Below, piece by piece: positions 42,775-51,170 of a stretch of 64,000 nucleotides of DNA. The first letter of the stretch is position 1, and each line of letters opens with the position of its first letter. The stretch comes from Streptomyces sp. NRRL S-646 (lineage in GTDB: Bacteria; Actinomycetota; Actinomycetes; Streptomycetales; Streptomycetaceae): NCBI RefSeq assembly GCF_000720765.1, contig NZ_JODC01000005.1, positions 62,001-126,000 on the forward strand. Reading direction: 5' to 3'. A program made the position numbers and the translations under genes. The notes beneath the pieces were generated by a model. It was not told where the DNA came from. It searched no databases and was given only the letters and a program-made list of their open reading frames with translations.

Positions 42775-43674
42775 CTAGCGGCTGCCGTCCCTCAACTCCC
42801 GTACCACCCGCGCCGTCACCGGCACACTCACCCCGTGCAGCTCGGCCGCGCGCAGCAACGCCCCACCGATCGCGTCCAGTTCGAGCGGGCGGCCCGCCTC
42901 GGCGTCGCGCTGCATGGAGGACTTGGTCTGAGGCGGGAAGGCGTCGTAGCGGGCGAGTGCCTGGGCCGGATCCGCCGGGCCGCCGCTTGCGCGGCTGACC
43001 GCGGCCGTCTCCTCCACCAGGGCCGTCAGCTCGTCGCGGTGCCGGGTGCGTACGTCACCGAGCGGGAGGCCGTACCTGGTGGTGAGGAGGGCGAACGGCG
43101 CCAGGAACGACATCTTCGCCCACAGGGCGGCCGTCTCGTCGTCGAGCACGCGGGTTGCCGGACCGGCGGTGTCGAGAGCTTCGGCGAGGGAGCCGAGCCG
43201 GCCGCGGTCCACTCCCTCGCCGGTCAGGTCGATCTCGGCGAAGGGGCTGCCGTGCTCGATCACTCCCGCCGCGACCCGGGTCGACTCGACGCGGATGACG
43301 GCCGGGGCGATCAGGTCGGGGCGGTAGCGGGCGCGCAGGGTGGCCGGATGTTCGACGCCGTTCAGGAACGGTACGAGGAGGGCGTCGCCGAGGGCCGTCG
43401 GCGGGAGGCGGTCGAGGGCGGCGTCCAGGGAGGCGTGCTTGACCGCGACCAGGCACGCGTCGACCGGTTCCCGCAGGGCGGTGTCCGCGTCCACACGGGC
43501 CGTGAAGTCGCCGTACAGGCCGCTGCGGATGTGGATCCCGTCCGTGCGCAGCGTCGCCGTGGTGGTCTCGCCGGCCAGGCAGATCACACGGTGGCCGGCG
43601 CGGGACAGCAGCCCGGCGAGCAGTCCGCCGATGCCGCCGGGGCCGAGGACGGCAACAGTGAGTTCGTTCGCCAT
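42775..43674 (-). CDS. 2-dehydropantoate 2-reductase (PanE/ApbA) family protein
   Basis: The 299-residue protein starts at ATG 43674. It has the N-terminal Rossmann motif VAVLGPGGIGGLLAGLLSRA (GxGGxG), a middle segment VAVKHASLDAALDRL with the Lys of the family, and a C-terminal helical domain with FPPQTKSSMQRDAEAGRPLELDAI, matching the SS.xQD signature. It would reduce ketopantoate with NADPH to make pantothenate, but several paralogues of this family act on other substrates, so the symbol is left open. It is divergent from the DUF2277 gene. Confidence 0.88.
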   Translation of the reverse strand: MANELTVAVLGPGGIGGLLAGLLSRAGHRVICLAGETTTATLRTDGIHIRSGLYGDFTARVDADTALREPVDACLVAVKHASLDAALDRLPPTALGDALLVPFLNGVEHPATLRARYRPDLIAPAVIRVESTRVAAGVIEHGSPFAEIDLTGEGVDRGRLGSLAEALDTAGPATRVLDDETAALWAKMSFLAPFALLTTRYGLPLGDVRTRHRDELTALVEETAAVSRASGGPADPAQALARYDAFPPQTKSSMQRDAEAGRPLELDAIGGALLRAAELHGVSVPVTARVVRELRDGSR

Positions 43675-43767
43675 GATTCTGTTGTTCCCTTCGTCGGTCG
43701 GCCCCGGAACGGTGGCCGCCTCGCAACGATCATTCCAGGCGCCGTGGAAGTGCGTGAGACTGGTCCC

Positions 43768-43992
43768 ATGTGCCGGAGCATCAAGACACTTCGCCCGCCC
43801 GCGTTGCCCGAAGAGGCGACGGAGGAAGAGATCAGGGCTGCGGCCCTGCAGTTCGTGCGGAAGGTGTCCGGGTTTCGGGCGCCGGCCGCGCACAACCGGG
43901 AGGTTTTCGACCGCGCCGTCGAGGCGGTTGCCGAGGCCACGGCCGAGTTGTTGGCGGGGCTTGAGGTGCGGGGGCAGAAGGCTTCCGCCTAG
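43768..43992 (+). CDS. DUF2277 family protein
   Basis: The 74-residue protein starts MCRSIKTLRPPALPEEATEE, the classic DUF2277 beginning, and ends in ALQFVRKVSGFRAPAAHNRE with helical tail. It is small and cytoplasmic with no known function. Its TAG stop is a few bases before a family A repeat. Confidence 0.88.
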   Translation: MCRSIKTLRPPALPEEATEEEIRAAALQFVRKVSGFRAPAAHNREVFDRAVEAVAEATAELLAGLEVRGQKASA

Positions 43993-43994
43993 CG

Positions 43995-44125
43995 CGGTTC
44001 GGTTTGCGGCTCCGCCGCGGGGTGCGATGGGTCGTCGTTCGTCTGCGGCTGCGTCGTGGCTGGTCGCGCCCATGCGGCGGAGCGGCATTTCGATACAGCC
44101 CTGCGCCCCTAAAGGGGCGCTGCCC
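43995..44125 (+). repeat. Dispersed repeat, family A (forward copy)
   Basis: Full-length copy with CGGTTCGGTTTGCGGCTCCG, then GCTGCGTCGTGGCTGGTCGC, GCGGCGGAGCGGCATTTCGA and the terminal hairpin GCGCCCCTAAAGGGGCGC. It is the best reference copy in the window. It lies between the convergent DUF2277 and DedA genes. Confidence 0.78.
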
Positions 44126-44159
44126 GACCCGGCGCGGATTTCGCCCGACCTGCTCAGGC

Positions 44160-44771
44160 CTACGACGCCTTCGCCGGCCGGCGCATCACATACGCCGCTC
44201 CCGCCCCCGCCCCGAACAGTGCCAGCACCGATACCGCCGTGGCCACCCAGGTCGTGCCCAGCCACTGGCCGCCGTAGTAGCCGAGCGCCACGCTGTACGT
44301 CGCCCAGGTCAGGCCCGCGAGGGCGGACCAGGGGAGGAAGTCGCGGGCGCGGCGGTGGGCGGCGCCGGCGCCGAGGGAGACGACCGAGCGGCCGGCCGGG
44401 GCGAACCGGGCGAGGATGACCAGGGCGCCGCCGCCGCGGGCCAGGGCGGCGCCGAGACGTTCCTGCGCGGTGGTCAGCCGGCGTGAACGCGCGATGGCGC
44501 GGTCCAGGCGTTCGCCGCCGCGCCAGGCCAGCCGGTACGCCACCAGGTCGCCGAGGACGGAGGCGGTGGCGGCGCAGAGCGTCAGGGCCAGGATGTCGGG
44601 GACCCCGTGCGGTACCCGGCCGCTCGCCGAGCCCGCGGCTGCCGCCGTGGCGGCCGTGATCACCAGCACGCCGCTCGGCAGGACCGGCACGAACACGTCG
44701 AGCAGGACCGACAGCGCCACCATGGCGTAGATCCATGGGCTGCCGGTCAGCAGCCCCACACTCTCCAGCAC
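44160..44771 (-). CDS. DedA family (SNARE-associated) membrane protein
   Basis: The 203-residue protein has four to five membrane helices. It has the re-entrant motif VPVLPSGVLVI near residue 35, GDLVAYRLAWRGGERLDRAI in the middle, and the family signature RFAPAGRSVVSLGAGAAHRR. DedA proteins recycle undecaprenyl or other phospholipids across the membrane and affect envelope stress tolerance. The start is GTG 44771 with GGGGAG upstream, because the in-frame extension to 45173 is not protein-like. Confidence 0.85.
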   Translation of the reverse strand: MLESVGLLTGSPWIYAMVALSVLLDVFVPVLPSGVLVITAATAAAAGSASGRVPHGVPDILALTLCAATASVLGDLVAYRLAWRGGERLDRAIARSRRLTTAQERLGAALARGGGALVILARFAPAGRSVVSLGAGAAHRRARDFLPWSALAGLTWATYSVALGYYGGQWLGTTWVATAVSVLALFGAGAGAAYVMRRPAKAS

Positions 44772-44960
44772 CGCAAACTCCCCGTGACTCCCCCGTGGAC
44801 CGGACCGTGCCGCGAACGTCGCGAGGGAGCGGCAAGGGCGGCCATGACAGCCATACAGCGTACGCCGGGGCTGTGACGGGAGTTTCATGGGGGGCGCATG
44901 TGATCGGCACAGGACGTTCACCCGGCCGCTGTCCTTGGGCGCGCAGGGCCTTTGAACGTG

Positions 44961-44994
44961 CAGGGCCTTCCCCCGCCGGCGGGGGAAGGCCCTG
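44961..44994. terminator. 34-bp perfect palindrome downstream of the DoxX gene
   Basis: CAGGGCCTTCCCCCGCC and its exact reverse complement abut at 44977/44978. It would fold to a long GC-rich stem. It lies 16 bp past the DoxX stop codon and would end that transcript. The rest of the 239-bp gap holds only the DedA promoter region. Confidence 0.82.
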
Positions 44995-45010
44995 GGATCA
45001 GCGCACAGGA

Positions 45011-45466
45011 TCAGGCAGCGACCGGCGTCTGCTCCGCCGCGGCCTTGTCCTGCGCCGTGGCGCGCTTCGCGAACAGCCGGTCCAGGCCGAAGGCGCCGGA
45101 GCCGGTGAAGACCAGCAGCAGAAGGGCCCAGCTGAACATCGCCGCGGCCTCGCCACCGTTCTGCATCGGCCACAGGGCGTTCGGCTGGTGCACCTTGAAG
45201 TAGGCGTACGCCATCGAGCCCGAGGCTATGAACGCGGCGGCACGCGTGCCGAGGCCGAGCAGTACGAGGACGCCGCCGACCAGCTGGATGACGGCCGCGT
45301 ACCAGAACGGCCAGGCGCCGGTCTCGACGGTGCCGCCGTTGGTGCCGGCCACGCCGCCGAGGACGCCGAAGAGCGCGGCGGCGCCATGGCAGGCGAAGAG
45401 CAGGCCGACGACGATGCGGAACAGTCCGAGGGCGTACGGCTGCGCGTTGTTGAGGCGGGCGGTCAT
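45011..45466 (-). CDS. DoxX family membrane protein
   Basis: The 151-residue protein has four membrane helices. The family pattern is LFRIVVGLLFACHGAAALFG near residue 20, QLVGGVLVLLGLGTRAAAFI in the middle, and HQPNALWPMQNGGEAAAMFS. DoxX-like proteins are linked to oxidative stress or thiol metabolism in actinobacteria; in mycobacteria one works with SodA and SseA. The start is ATG 45466. Confidence 0.88.
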   Translation of the reverse strand: MTARLNNAQPYALGLFRIVVGLLFACHGAAALFGVLGGVAGTNGGTVETGAWPFWYAAVIQLVGGVLVLLGLGTRAAAFIASGSMAYAYFKVHQPNALWPMQNGGEAAAMFSWALLLLVFTGSGAFGLDRLFAKRATAQDKAAAEQTPVAA

Positions 45467-45549
45467 GTGGGGGGTACTCCTTCGGTCGGGCCGGTCCAGG
45501 GCGAACCGGTCGGGGGACGAGCCGAGCGAGTAATTCACGGTAGGTCTAC

Positions 45550-47439
45550 CTAATCGATGCTTGCAAGTTCAACATTCGGCCATCGATTCGCTTCCGTTTC
45601 CGGTTCCGTTTCGCCCGCAGCCGCACGTAGCAGGGCTCTGGCGACCGCATCCGCGTCCGAAAGCGTGACCGAATCCACTCCGGGGCGGGCTCCTGCGGCT
45701 GTCACCCAGTGCACGCCCTCCGTGGGCACCCCGAACGCGAACCGCCTTGAGTGCGGGCGGCCTTGACGGTCCATCAGACGATACGGCCGTTCCGTCACGT
45801 CCAGCCCCCCGGTTTCGTAACCGTCGACGGCATGCGGCCGGCACTGTCCCGTCTTCAGCAGCCGGGCGAGGAGTTCGTCGGCGGTGCGCCGCAGATCCGG
45901 TTCCGGTAGGCGGGCCTCGATGAGGGTTGTCACACGCACTGCCGACCCAGGCACCTCGGGGGAGCGCGCCACCCACGCCCCCGGTTCGGGCCGCACCTCG
46001 AGGCGTGGCCCGAGCACCTCCACCACCCCCGCCTCAACCAGCGCGGCCAGCTCCTCGATGCGCCGCCGGGGCGGGCCGATGGAGAGGAAGGCGTTCAGCG
46101 GGGTGTACCAGCGGTCCAGGTGTTCGCGGCGGGAGACGCCGGTGAGCCCGCCGTGGTCGACGATCAGCCGCAGCTCGTTGCGCAGATCGCGCAGCACGTC
46201 CAGGGCCGCCTTGAGCGGGCCGTCCACATTGCCGAGGGCGGCCTGGGCCGCGTCCTCGCGCAGATACGCCAGCAGCCACGCCCGCCACTCCCGCTGATGC
46301 GCGAACTGCCCTTCCGTATACGGCCGGGAGATCCGGTCCCAGCTCCAGCGGTCGTCCGCCGGGATGCCGAACTCGTCGAGTACGTACGCCTCTTGGGGAG
46401 CGCGATGGGGCACCATGAGGAAGCGGTCCGCGAAGTCCTCCCGGCCGGTGAGCGCCGCGTAGTAGACCGTCTCCACCTCCTTCGCCACCAACGGCCATAT
46501 CTCGGTCAGGAAGTCGGGCGCCTCACCGGAGTCAGCGCGCTTGCGGAAGCCTGCGATCACCTCCGGGGTGAGGACCAGCGGGGTGTGTCTGCCGTACGGC
46601 CCCTTCGCGTTGTCGCCGCGCGCCTGGTACGGGATGCCGCGCCGGGAGCCGGCGTACAGGAGCGGTTCGCGGCCGGAGGGGACGTAGCGCAGACCGCGGC
46701 GACCGGAGACGAACCGGCCTCCGCGGCCCGTGGTCAACAGGGCCGTGTGGTCGAAGAAGTTGAGGCCCAGGCCGCGCAGCAGCACCGGTTCACCGGAGGC
46801 TATGGGGGAGAGGTCGACGTCGGCCGGGTTGGCGGGTGGGAAGTGGAGCAGGCCGTGACGGTCGGCGTGGTCCGCAAGGCGGCGCTGCTCCGCGTCCGCG
46901 GCGGCCGGGAGGTGGCCCTGGGCGAGCACGACGGCGGACAGGCCGGTCAGGGTGCGGCCGTCGTCGAGGGTGAGGCTCTGGCGGCCGTCGGGGGCGTCGT
47001 CCAGCCGTACGGCCCGCGCCCGGTGCGTCTGGACGCGTACCGAGGGCGGCGCCTCGCGCACCACCTTCGCGAACACCCACTCCAGGTAGCGGCCGTACCG
47101 GGCGCGGGTGGGGTACTCGTCCGCGCCCAGCTCGCCGTCCGCCCATTCGTACAGGCTGGGGCCCGGCCGGACCGGTCCCGAGCAGTCCACGCTGTCGTCG
47201 GTGAACAGGGTCACCTGGCAGGCCACGGTGTTCATCAGCAGCTCGGGGGACTGGGCGGTGCGCCACACGCTGCCGGGCCCGGGTGGTGCGGGATCGACGA
47301 CGTGGACGGTCAGCCGTACGCCCCGCGGGAGGAGTTCCGGCACGGAGGCGCAGAGGCGTTCCAGGACGCTGGTGCCGCGCGGTCCTGCGCCGACCACGGC
47401 AAGGGAGACGGTCGGGTGTTCTGCGATCGGTGCAGACAA
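45550..47439 (-). CDS. FAD/NAD(P)-binding protein (FAD_NAD_binding_9 type)
   Basis: The 629-residue protein starts with the dinucleotide-binding motif VSLAVVGAGPRGTSVLERLC, a variant of GxGxxG, followed by VVDPAPPGPGSVWRTAQSPE, and later TLTGLSAVVLAQGHLPAAAD. The C-terminal half contains WALLAYLRED-type helices but no clear second catalytic signature, so this may be a hydroxylase/oxidase relative without a known substrate. I chose TTG 47439 (SAPIAEHPTVS) because GGAG lies 8 bases upstream and the sequence before it contains a 25-bp tandem repeat that would shift frame. It follows the phosphatase gene by 193 bp. Confidence 0.82.
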   Translation of the reverse strand: MSAPIAEHPTVSLAVVGAGPRGTSVLERLCASVPELLPRGVRLTVHVVDPAPPGPGSVWRTAQSPELLMNTVACQVTLFTDDSVDCSGPVRPGPSLYEWADGELGADEYPTRARYGRYLEWVFAKVVREAPPSVRVQTHRARAVRLDDAPDGRQSLTLDDGRTLTGLSAVVLAQGHLPAAADAEQRRLADHADRHGLLHFPPANPADVDLSPIASGEPVLLRGLGLNFFDHTALLTTGRGGRFVSGRRGLRYVPSGREPLLYAGSRRGIPYQARGDNAKGPYGRHTPLVLTPEVIAGFRKRADSGEAPDFLTEIWPLVAKEVETVYYAALTGREDFADRFLMVPHRAPQEAYVLDEFGIPADDRWSWDRISRPYTEGQFAHQREWRAWLLAYLREDAAQAALGNVDGPLKAALDVLRDLRNELRLIVDHGGLTGVSRREHLDRWYTPLNAFLSIGPPRRRIEELAALVEAGVVEVLGPRLEVRPEPGAWVARSPEVPGSAVRVTTLIEARLPEPDLRRTADELLARLLKTGQCRPHAVDGYETGGLDVTERPYRLMDRQGRPHSRRFAFGVPTEGVHWVTAAGARPGVDSVTLSDADAVARALLRAAAGETEPETEANRWPNVELASID

Positions 47440-47464
47440 AGGGGTGACTCCGGGCGTGGGGGGC

Positions 47465-47514
47465 TTGGCAGCAGACCGCTGGAACGGAATTGGCAGCAGA
47501 CCGCCAGAACGGAA
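47465..47514. repeat. Two tandem 25-bp repeats upstream of the FAD-binding protein gene
   Basis: TTGGCAGCAGACCGC[TG]GAACGGAA (47465-47489) is followed at once by TTGGCAGCAGACCGC[CA]GAACGGAA (47490-47514), with only two differences. The unit length is not a multiple of three, so it argues against translation. It lies upstream of the minus-strand FAD gene, a place for a regulatory site. Confidence 0.8.
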
Positions 47515-47632
47515 GCGGACGGTCCGCCTCATCATGCCCTCGCGCGCCACGGAAGCCAACGCGCGTCTCAGACACCCCGTTGACACTCATGTGTCCCTCA
47601 TGGGCGGTTCATGTGGTGCTTCATGTGCTGCT

Positions 47633-49276
47633 TCAGGTGGGGGTGAGAGTGGACTCCTCCACGGTCTTCAGCACCCGGTTCGGCTGCGCCTGCTCCAGAC
47701 GCAGCCGTGCCGAACGGCCCTTCAGCGTCAGCGTCATCAGCTGGTTGCCGAACCAGGGCCCGCCCTTCCTGCGCCAGCCGACCGGCGGCCGCTCGCACCG
47801 CCCGTGCCGGGCGAACCGCCGGCCGAGGGCCCGGGCCGCCGCACTCCAGCCGAAGCGGAAGCCGATCCGGATGGACAGGGGGACGGAGTTGTGGACCGGG
47901 GAGCAGGTCAGCTGCAGGACGCGGGCGTCCGGGGCGGCGGAGGGCCAGCTCGGCTCGGCCACATAAGCGTGGTGCACGTCTCCCGACAGGACGAGCACCG
48001 TCGCCGGCGCCTGAGCCCCCGAACCGGCCTCGGCGATCAGCTCGGTCAGCGCGGCGAAGGAGGCCGGAAAGGCCGCCCAGTGCTCCAGGTCGGCCCTCCG
48101 CCGCAGATCCTCCCCGAACCGCGCCCAGCGCGCCCCGCGCTCGCCCCGGCACAGCGCCGCGTTCCACGCCTCGGCGTCGTGCACCAGGTGCGGCAGCAGC
48201 CAGGGCAGGGAGGTGCCGATGAGGAGGTGGTCGTACGACCCGCGTTCCGTCAGCGCCTGCTCGCGCAGCCACTCGGTCTCCCCGAGGTCGAGCATCGCGC
48301 GGTTGTCCTCGTCCAGCACGCGGGCCGCGCGGGTGTCCACCATCAGCAGGCGTACGCGGCCGAAGTCGCGGCGGTAGCTCCAGCGCACGGCGGCGGGGTC
48401 GGCATCGGCCTTGCAGGCGAAGGCGCGCAACTCGTCCGTGCCGTCGGGGAGTTCGCATACGGCCGCGTACAGCGGGTCGGCGGCCAGCTCGGCCGGCGAC
48501 AGGTTGCCCAGGTGCTGGTGCACCCAGTACGACATCAGGCCGCTCAGCAGCCGCTCCCGCCACCAGGGGGTGGCCCGCATGTCCTCCAGCCAGGCGGCGG
48601 AGGTGTTCCAGTCGTCGATGACGTCGTGGTCGTCGAAGATCATGCAGCTGGGCACGGTGGACAGCAGCCAGCGCACCTCGGGGTCGAGCCACGACTCGTA
48701 GTAGAGGCGGGTGTACTCCTCGTAGTCCGCGACCTCGTTGCCCGGCGGGTCGCTCAGGTCGCGGCGGGCGGCCAGCCAGCGGCGCGTCGCCTCGGAGGTC
48801 TCGTCGGCGTACACCTGGTCGCCCAACAGCAGCAGTACGTCGGGCCGTTCGCCGTCCGGATCGGCCGCGATGCGCGCGGCGAGGGTGTCCAGCGCGTCGG
48901 GTCCGACGGGGTCGTGCTCGTCGGCGGGCGGGGCGGCCCAGCGGCAGGAGCCGAAGGCGACGCGGACACCGTCGCCCTCGTGCGAGGTGCGGATGACGGA
49001 GGGCGGGAACCTCCGCGGGGAGCCGGGCGCCTCGGGCAGCGGCCACACGCGCGTGCCGTCGAGGAGGACGTCGTACGGCGTCGTCGTGCCCGGCGTGAGC
49101 CCGGTGACCGGCACGAGGGCGTAGTGATGGCCCGCGACCTGGAAGGTGCGGGCCTCGCCGCGGGCGCCGTCCGCGCAGCGCACCTCGGCGGTGCACGGAC
49201 GGCTCGCCTCGACCCAGACGGTCGCGGACGAGCCGTCGGCATACCTCAGCAGTGGACCCAGGCGCAGTTCGGCCAC
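47633..49276 (-). CDS. PhoD-type alkaline phosphatase D family protein (cytoplasmic form)
   Basis: The 547-residue metallophosphatase has the N-terminal Fn3-like domain (about 1-95), then VAFGSCRWAAPPADEHDPVG, the metal site LLLLGDQVYAD, and IFDDHDVIDDWN, with VLVLSGDVHHAYV near residue 440. These are the PhoD catalytic motifs (Ca/Fe ligands). It has no Tat signal, unlike secreted PhoD, so it probably acts inside the cell on phosphodiesters or nucleotides. It lies 193 bp before the FAD-binding gene on the same strand. Confidence 0.9.
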   Translation of the reverse strand: MAELRLGPLLRYADGSSATVWVEASRPCTAEVRCADGARGEARTFQVAGHHYALVPVTGLTPGTTTPYDVLLDGTRVWPLPEAPGSPRRFPPSVIRTSHEGDGVRVAFGSCRWAAPPADEHDPVGPDALDTLAARIAADPDGERPDVLLLLGDQVYADETSEATRRWLAARRDLSDPPGNEVADYEEYTRLYYESWLDPEVRWLLSTVPSCMIFDDHDVIDDWNTSAAWLEDMRATPWWRERLLSGLMSYWVHQHLGNLSPAELAADPLYAAVCELPDGTDELRAFACKADADPAAVRWSYRRDFGRVRLLMVDTRAARVLDEDNRAMLDLGETEWLREQALTERGSYDHLLIGTSLPWLLPHLVHDAEAWNAALCRGERGARWARFGEDLRRRADLEHWAAFPASFAALTELIAEAGSGAQAPATVLVLSGDVHHAYVAEPSWPSAAPDARVLQLTCSPVHNSVPLSIRIGFRFGWSAAARALGRRFARHGRCERPPVGWRRKGGPWFGNQLMTLTLKGRSARLRLEQAQPNRVLKTVEESTLTPT

Positions 49277-49404
49277 GTCAGCCCGCCCTTTCCATGGTCG
49301 GGCTCGCCTCCGGGGCTCGCCCTCCTCCGTCGCCCCGTACGGTACGGAACGACAGGGGCCGGCGGGGAGGTCCCTTTACAGAATCCGCCGCAACATCCGC
49401 GGGA

Positions 49405-50049
49405 TCAGCAGCCGGCGAGGTAGCTGGTCAGCGCGGACTTCTCGGCGGAGTCGACCGAGAGGTCGTAGTAGTACTTCACCTGGACCCAGGCGCGGACGTA
49501 GGTGCAGACGTACGCGGAGCGGGTGGGCACCCACTCGGCCGGGTCCTGGTCGCTCTTGGAGCGGTTGGAGCTGGCGGAGACGGCGATCAGCTGAGGGCGG
49601 GTGACGTCGTTGGCGAACGCCTGGCGCTGGGCGGTGGTCCAGTCACTGGCGCCGGAGTCCCAGGCCTCGGCGAGCGGGACCAGGTGGTCGATGTCGAAGG
49701 TGCTCGGGTCGGTGGTGGTGACCCCGTCGTACTGCGAGTACCAGGAGCCGCTGGTGGCGGTGCAGGCGGAGTTGGTGACCACGTTGCTGCCGTCCCGCTT
49801 GATGACGTACTCGCGGGTGTTGCAGGTCCCGGAGATCGTGATCCAGGTCGGGAAGAGGTCGCGGTCGTAGCCGGTGCGGTCCTCGGTCGCCACCGTGAGC
49901 GAGGCGAGGTAGGTGCGGGCGGTGGCGGCGCTGACCGGGGTGGGAAGCGCGGCGGAGGCGGTCGGACCGTTGAGAAGTCCGGCAGAGGCTATGAGTCCGG
50001 TAAGAGCCGCGAGTATGCTGAGTCGTCGACGCGCGTAGAACTTCGGCAT
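49405..50049 (-). CDS. Secreted HNH-family nuclease (DUF1524/GmrSD-like C-terminal domain)
   Basis: The 214-residue protein starts at ATG 50049 with a signal peptide (RRRLSILAALTGLIASAGLL, cleavage after TASA). The domain pattern FDIDHLVPLAEAWDSGASDW is the HNH core (DHxVPL with the catalytic His), followed by RPQLIAVSASSNRSKSDQDP, the second metal-binding part. Two Cys pairs (CNTREY, SACTATS) may be disulfides. It is probably an extracellular nuclease used for phosphate scavenging or competition. It lies divergent from the manganese riboswitch gene. Confidence 0.87.
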   Translation of the reverse strand: MPKFYARRRLSILAALTGLIASAGLLNGPTASAALPTPVSAATARTYLASLTVATEDRTGYDRDLFPTWITISGTCNTREYVIKRDGSNVVTNSACTATSGSWYSQYDGVTTTDPSTFDIDHLVPLAEAWDSGASDWTTAQRQAFANDVTRPQLIAVSASSNRSKSDQDPAEWVPTRSAYVCTYVRAWVQVKYYYDLSVDSAEKSALTSYLAGC

Positions 50050-50213
50050 GCGAACTCCCTTGGGAGACGGGGACGTTGGGGTGCGAGCAGGGGAATGCTC
50101 GCGGTGCCTTGTTGCGCGGAGGTGAGCGTTCGGTAAGAAGTTAGTGTCGCGTACATGACACGACAAGGTTTACGGTCGAACTTTCGGCCGCGTGGCGATC
50201 GCGTACCATGGAC

Positions 50214-50328
50214 GGCGCAGAAGGGGAGTAGCTCTTCGCCGGACCGTCGACATACTGCTCAGCTCGTCTGAGCCGGCGCCCGGAGGCAGGCCTCGGAGAC
50301 GGGGCCGGCCAGCGAGACCTTCGGCAAA
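50214..50328 (+). promoter_or_regulatory. yybP-ykoY (Mn2+) riboswitch
   Basis: The two conserved cores are present: GAAGGGGAGTAGCTC near 50220-50234 (L1) and CCAGCGAGACCTTC at 50309-50322 (L3 and P1 3' side). The GAAGG/CCTTC pair closes P1. Between them GCTCAGCTCGTCTGAGC and AGCCGGCG/CGGCC fold into the usual arms. This class senses Mn2+ in other bacteria. Downstream, GCCGAG/CTCGGC and a second hairpin could form the expression platform before the TTG start. Confidence 0.85.
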
Positions 50329-50427
50329 GCAGTGCACATCTGTGTCTTCCGCTGTGTGCTGCCGCGCCGAGGTGTCGATCGCAGTCACAGCACTCTCGGC
50401 GGGGCGGCCCCGACCGATTGAGGAACC

Positions 50428-51009
50428 TTGATCAGCTTCACCGTGACGGCGCTGGTGTTCGGCGTCGTCCTCCTTGCCGAACTGCCGGACAAGACCGCCC
50501 TCGCCGGACTGGTGCTCGGCACCCGCTACCGCGCCTCGTACGTCTTCGCCGGCGTGGCCGCTGCGTTCGCGCTGCATGTCGCGCTGGCCGTGGCGGCCGG
50601 GAGCGTGCTCACCCTGCTCCCCCAGCAGATCGTCCATGCGCTCACGGGAGTCCTCTTCCTGGGCGGCGCCGCCGTGCTGCTGATGAGGAAGGGCGAGGAC
50701 GAGGAGGAGGTCCGCAAGCCCGAGAACCAGTCCTTCTGGAAGGTCGCGGGCGCCGGGTTCATGCTCATCCTGGTCGCCGAGTTCGGGGACCTGACCCAGA
50801 TCATGACGGCGAACCTCGCGGCCCGTTACGACGACCCGCTCTCCGTCGGCCTTGGGGCGGTGCTGGCGCTGTGGGCGGTGGCCGGGCTCGGGATCGTCGG
50901 CGGGAAGGCCCTGATGAAGCGGGTGCCGCTGGCCCTCATCACCAGGATCGCGGCGCTGCTGATGCTGGCGCTCGGCGTGTGGAGCCTGTGGGAGGCCGTC
51001 GCCGGGTGA
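50428..51009 (+). CDS. TMEM165/GDT1 family manganese/calcium transporter
   Basis: The 193-residue protein has six membrane helices in two repeats, each with the ExGD-KT signature: LLAELPDKTALAGLVLG near residue 16 and LVAEFGDLTQIMTANLA near residue 113. Family members export or exchange Mn2+/Ca2+ for H+. The upstream yybP-ykoY riboswitch supports Mn2+ detoxification. The start is TTG with GAGGAA upstream, and the hairpins just before it could hide that site. Confidence 0.92.
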   Translation: MISFTVTALVFGVVLLAELPDKTALAGLVLGTRYRASYVFAGVAAAFALHVALAVAAGSVLTLLPQQIVHALTGVLFLGGAAVLLMRKGEDEEEVRKPENQSFWKVAGAGFMLILVAEFGDLTQIMTANLAARYDDPLSVGLGAVLALWAVAGLGIVGGKALMKRVPLALITRIAALLMLALGVWSLWEAVAG

Positions 51010-51170
51010 GCGGAGCGCGGGTGAGCTGAACACCGGGTGAACTGTTTCCGGGGGCACTGGCGGATGCCGGGCTGGTTTTGTACCGTAGAGAAACAAAGTG
51101 GCTCCCGCCCGTTTTCCCTGACCGGCGGGCGGGGCCGCCTTGTTTCCTCCCTCGCGCCCTGGAGCTGCCG

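Noticed and set aside
44961..44994. The 34-bp perfect palindrome as a protein-binding site or recombination site
   Set aside because: Its position just past a stop codon and its GC-rich stem fit a terminator better; nothing indicates mobile DNA nearby.
47440..47586. An N-terminal extension of the FAD-binding protein to 47586
   Set aside because: It spans the 25-bp tandem repeat, has a basic unconserved composition and no RBS; TTG 47439 with GGAG is preferred.
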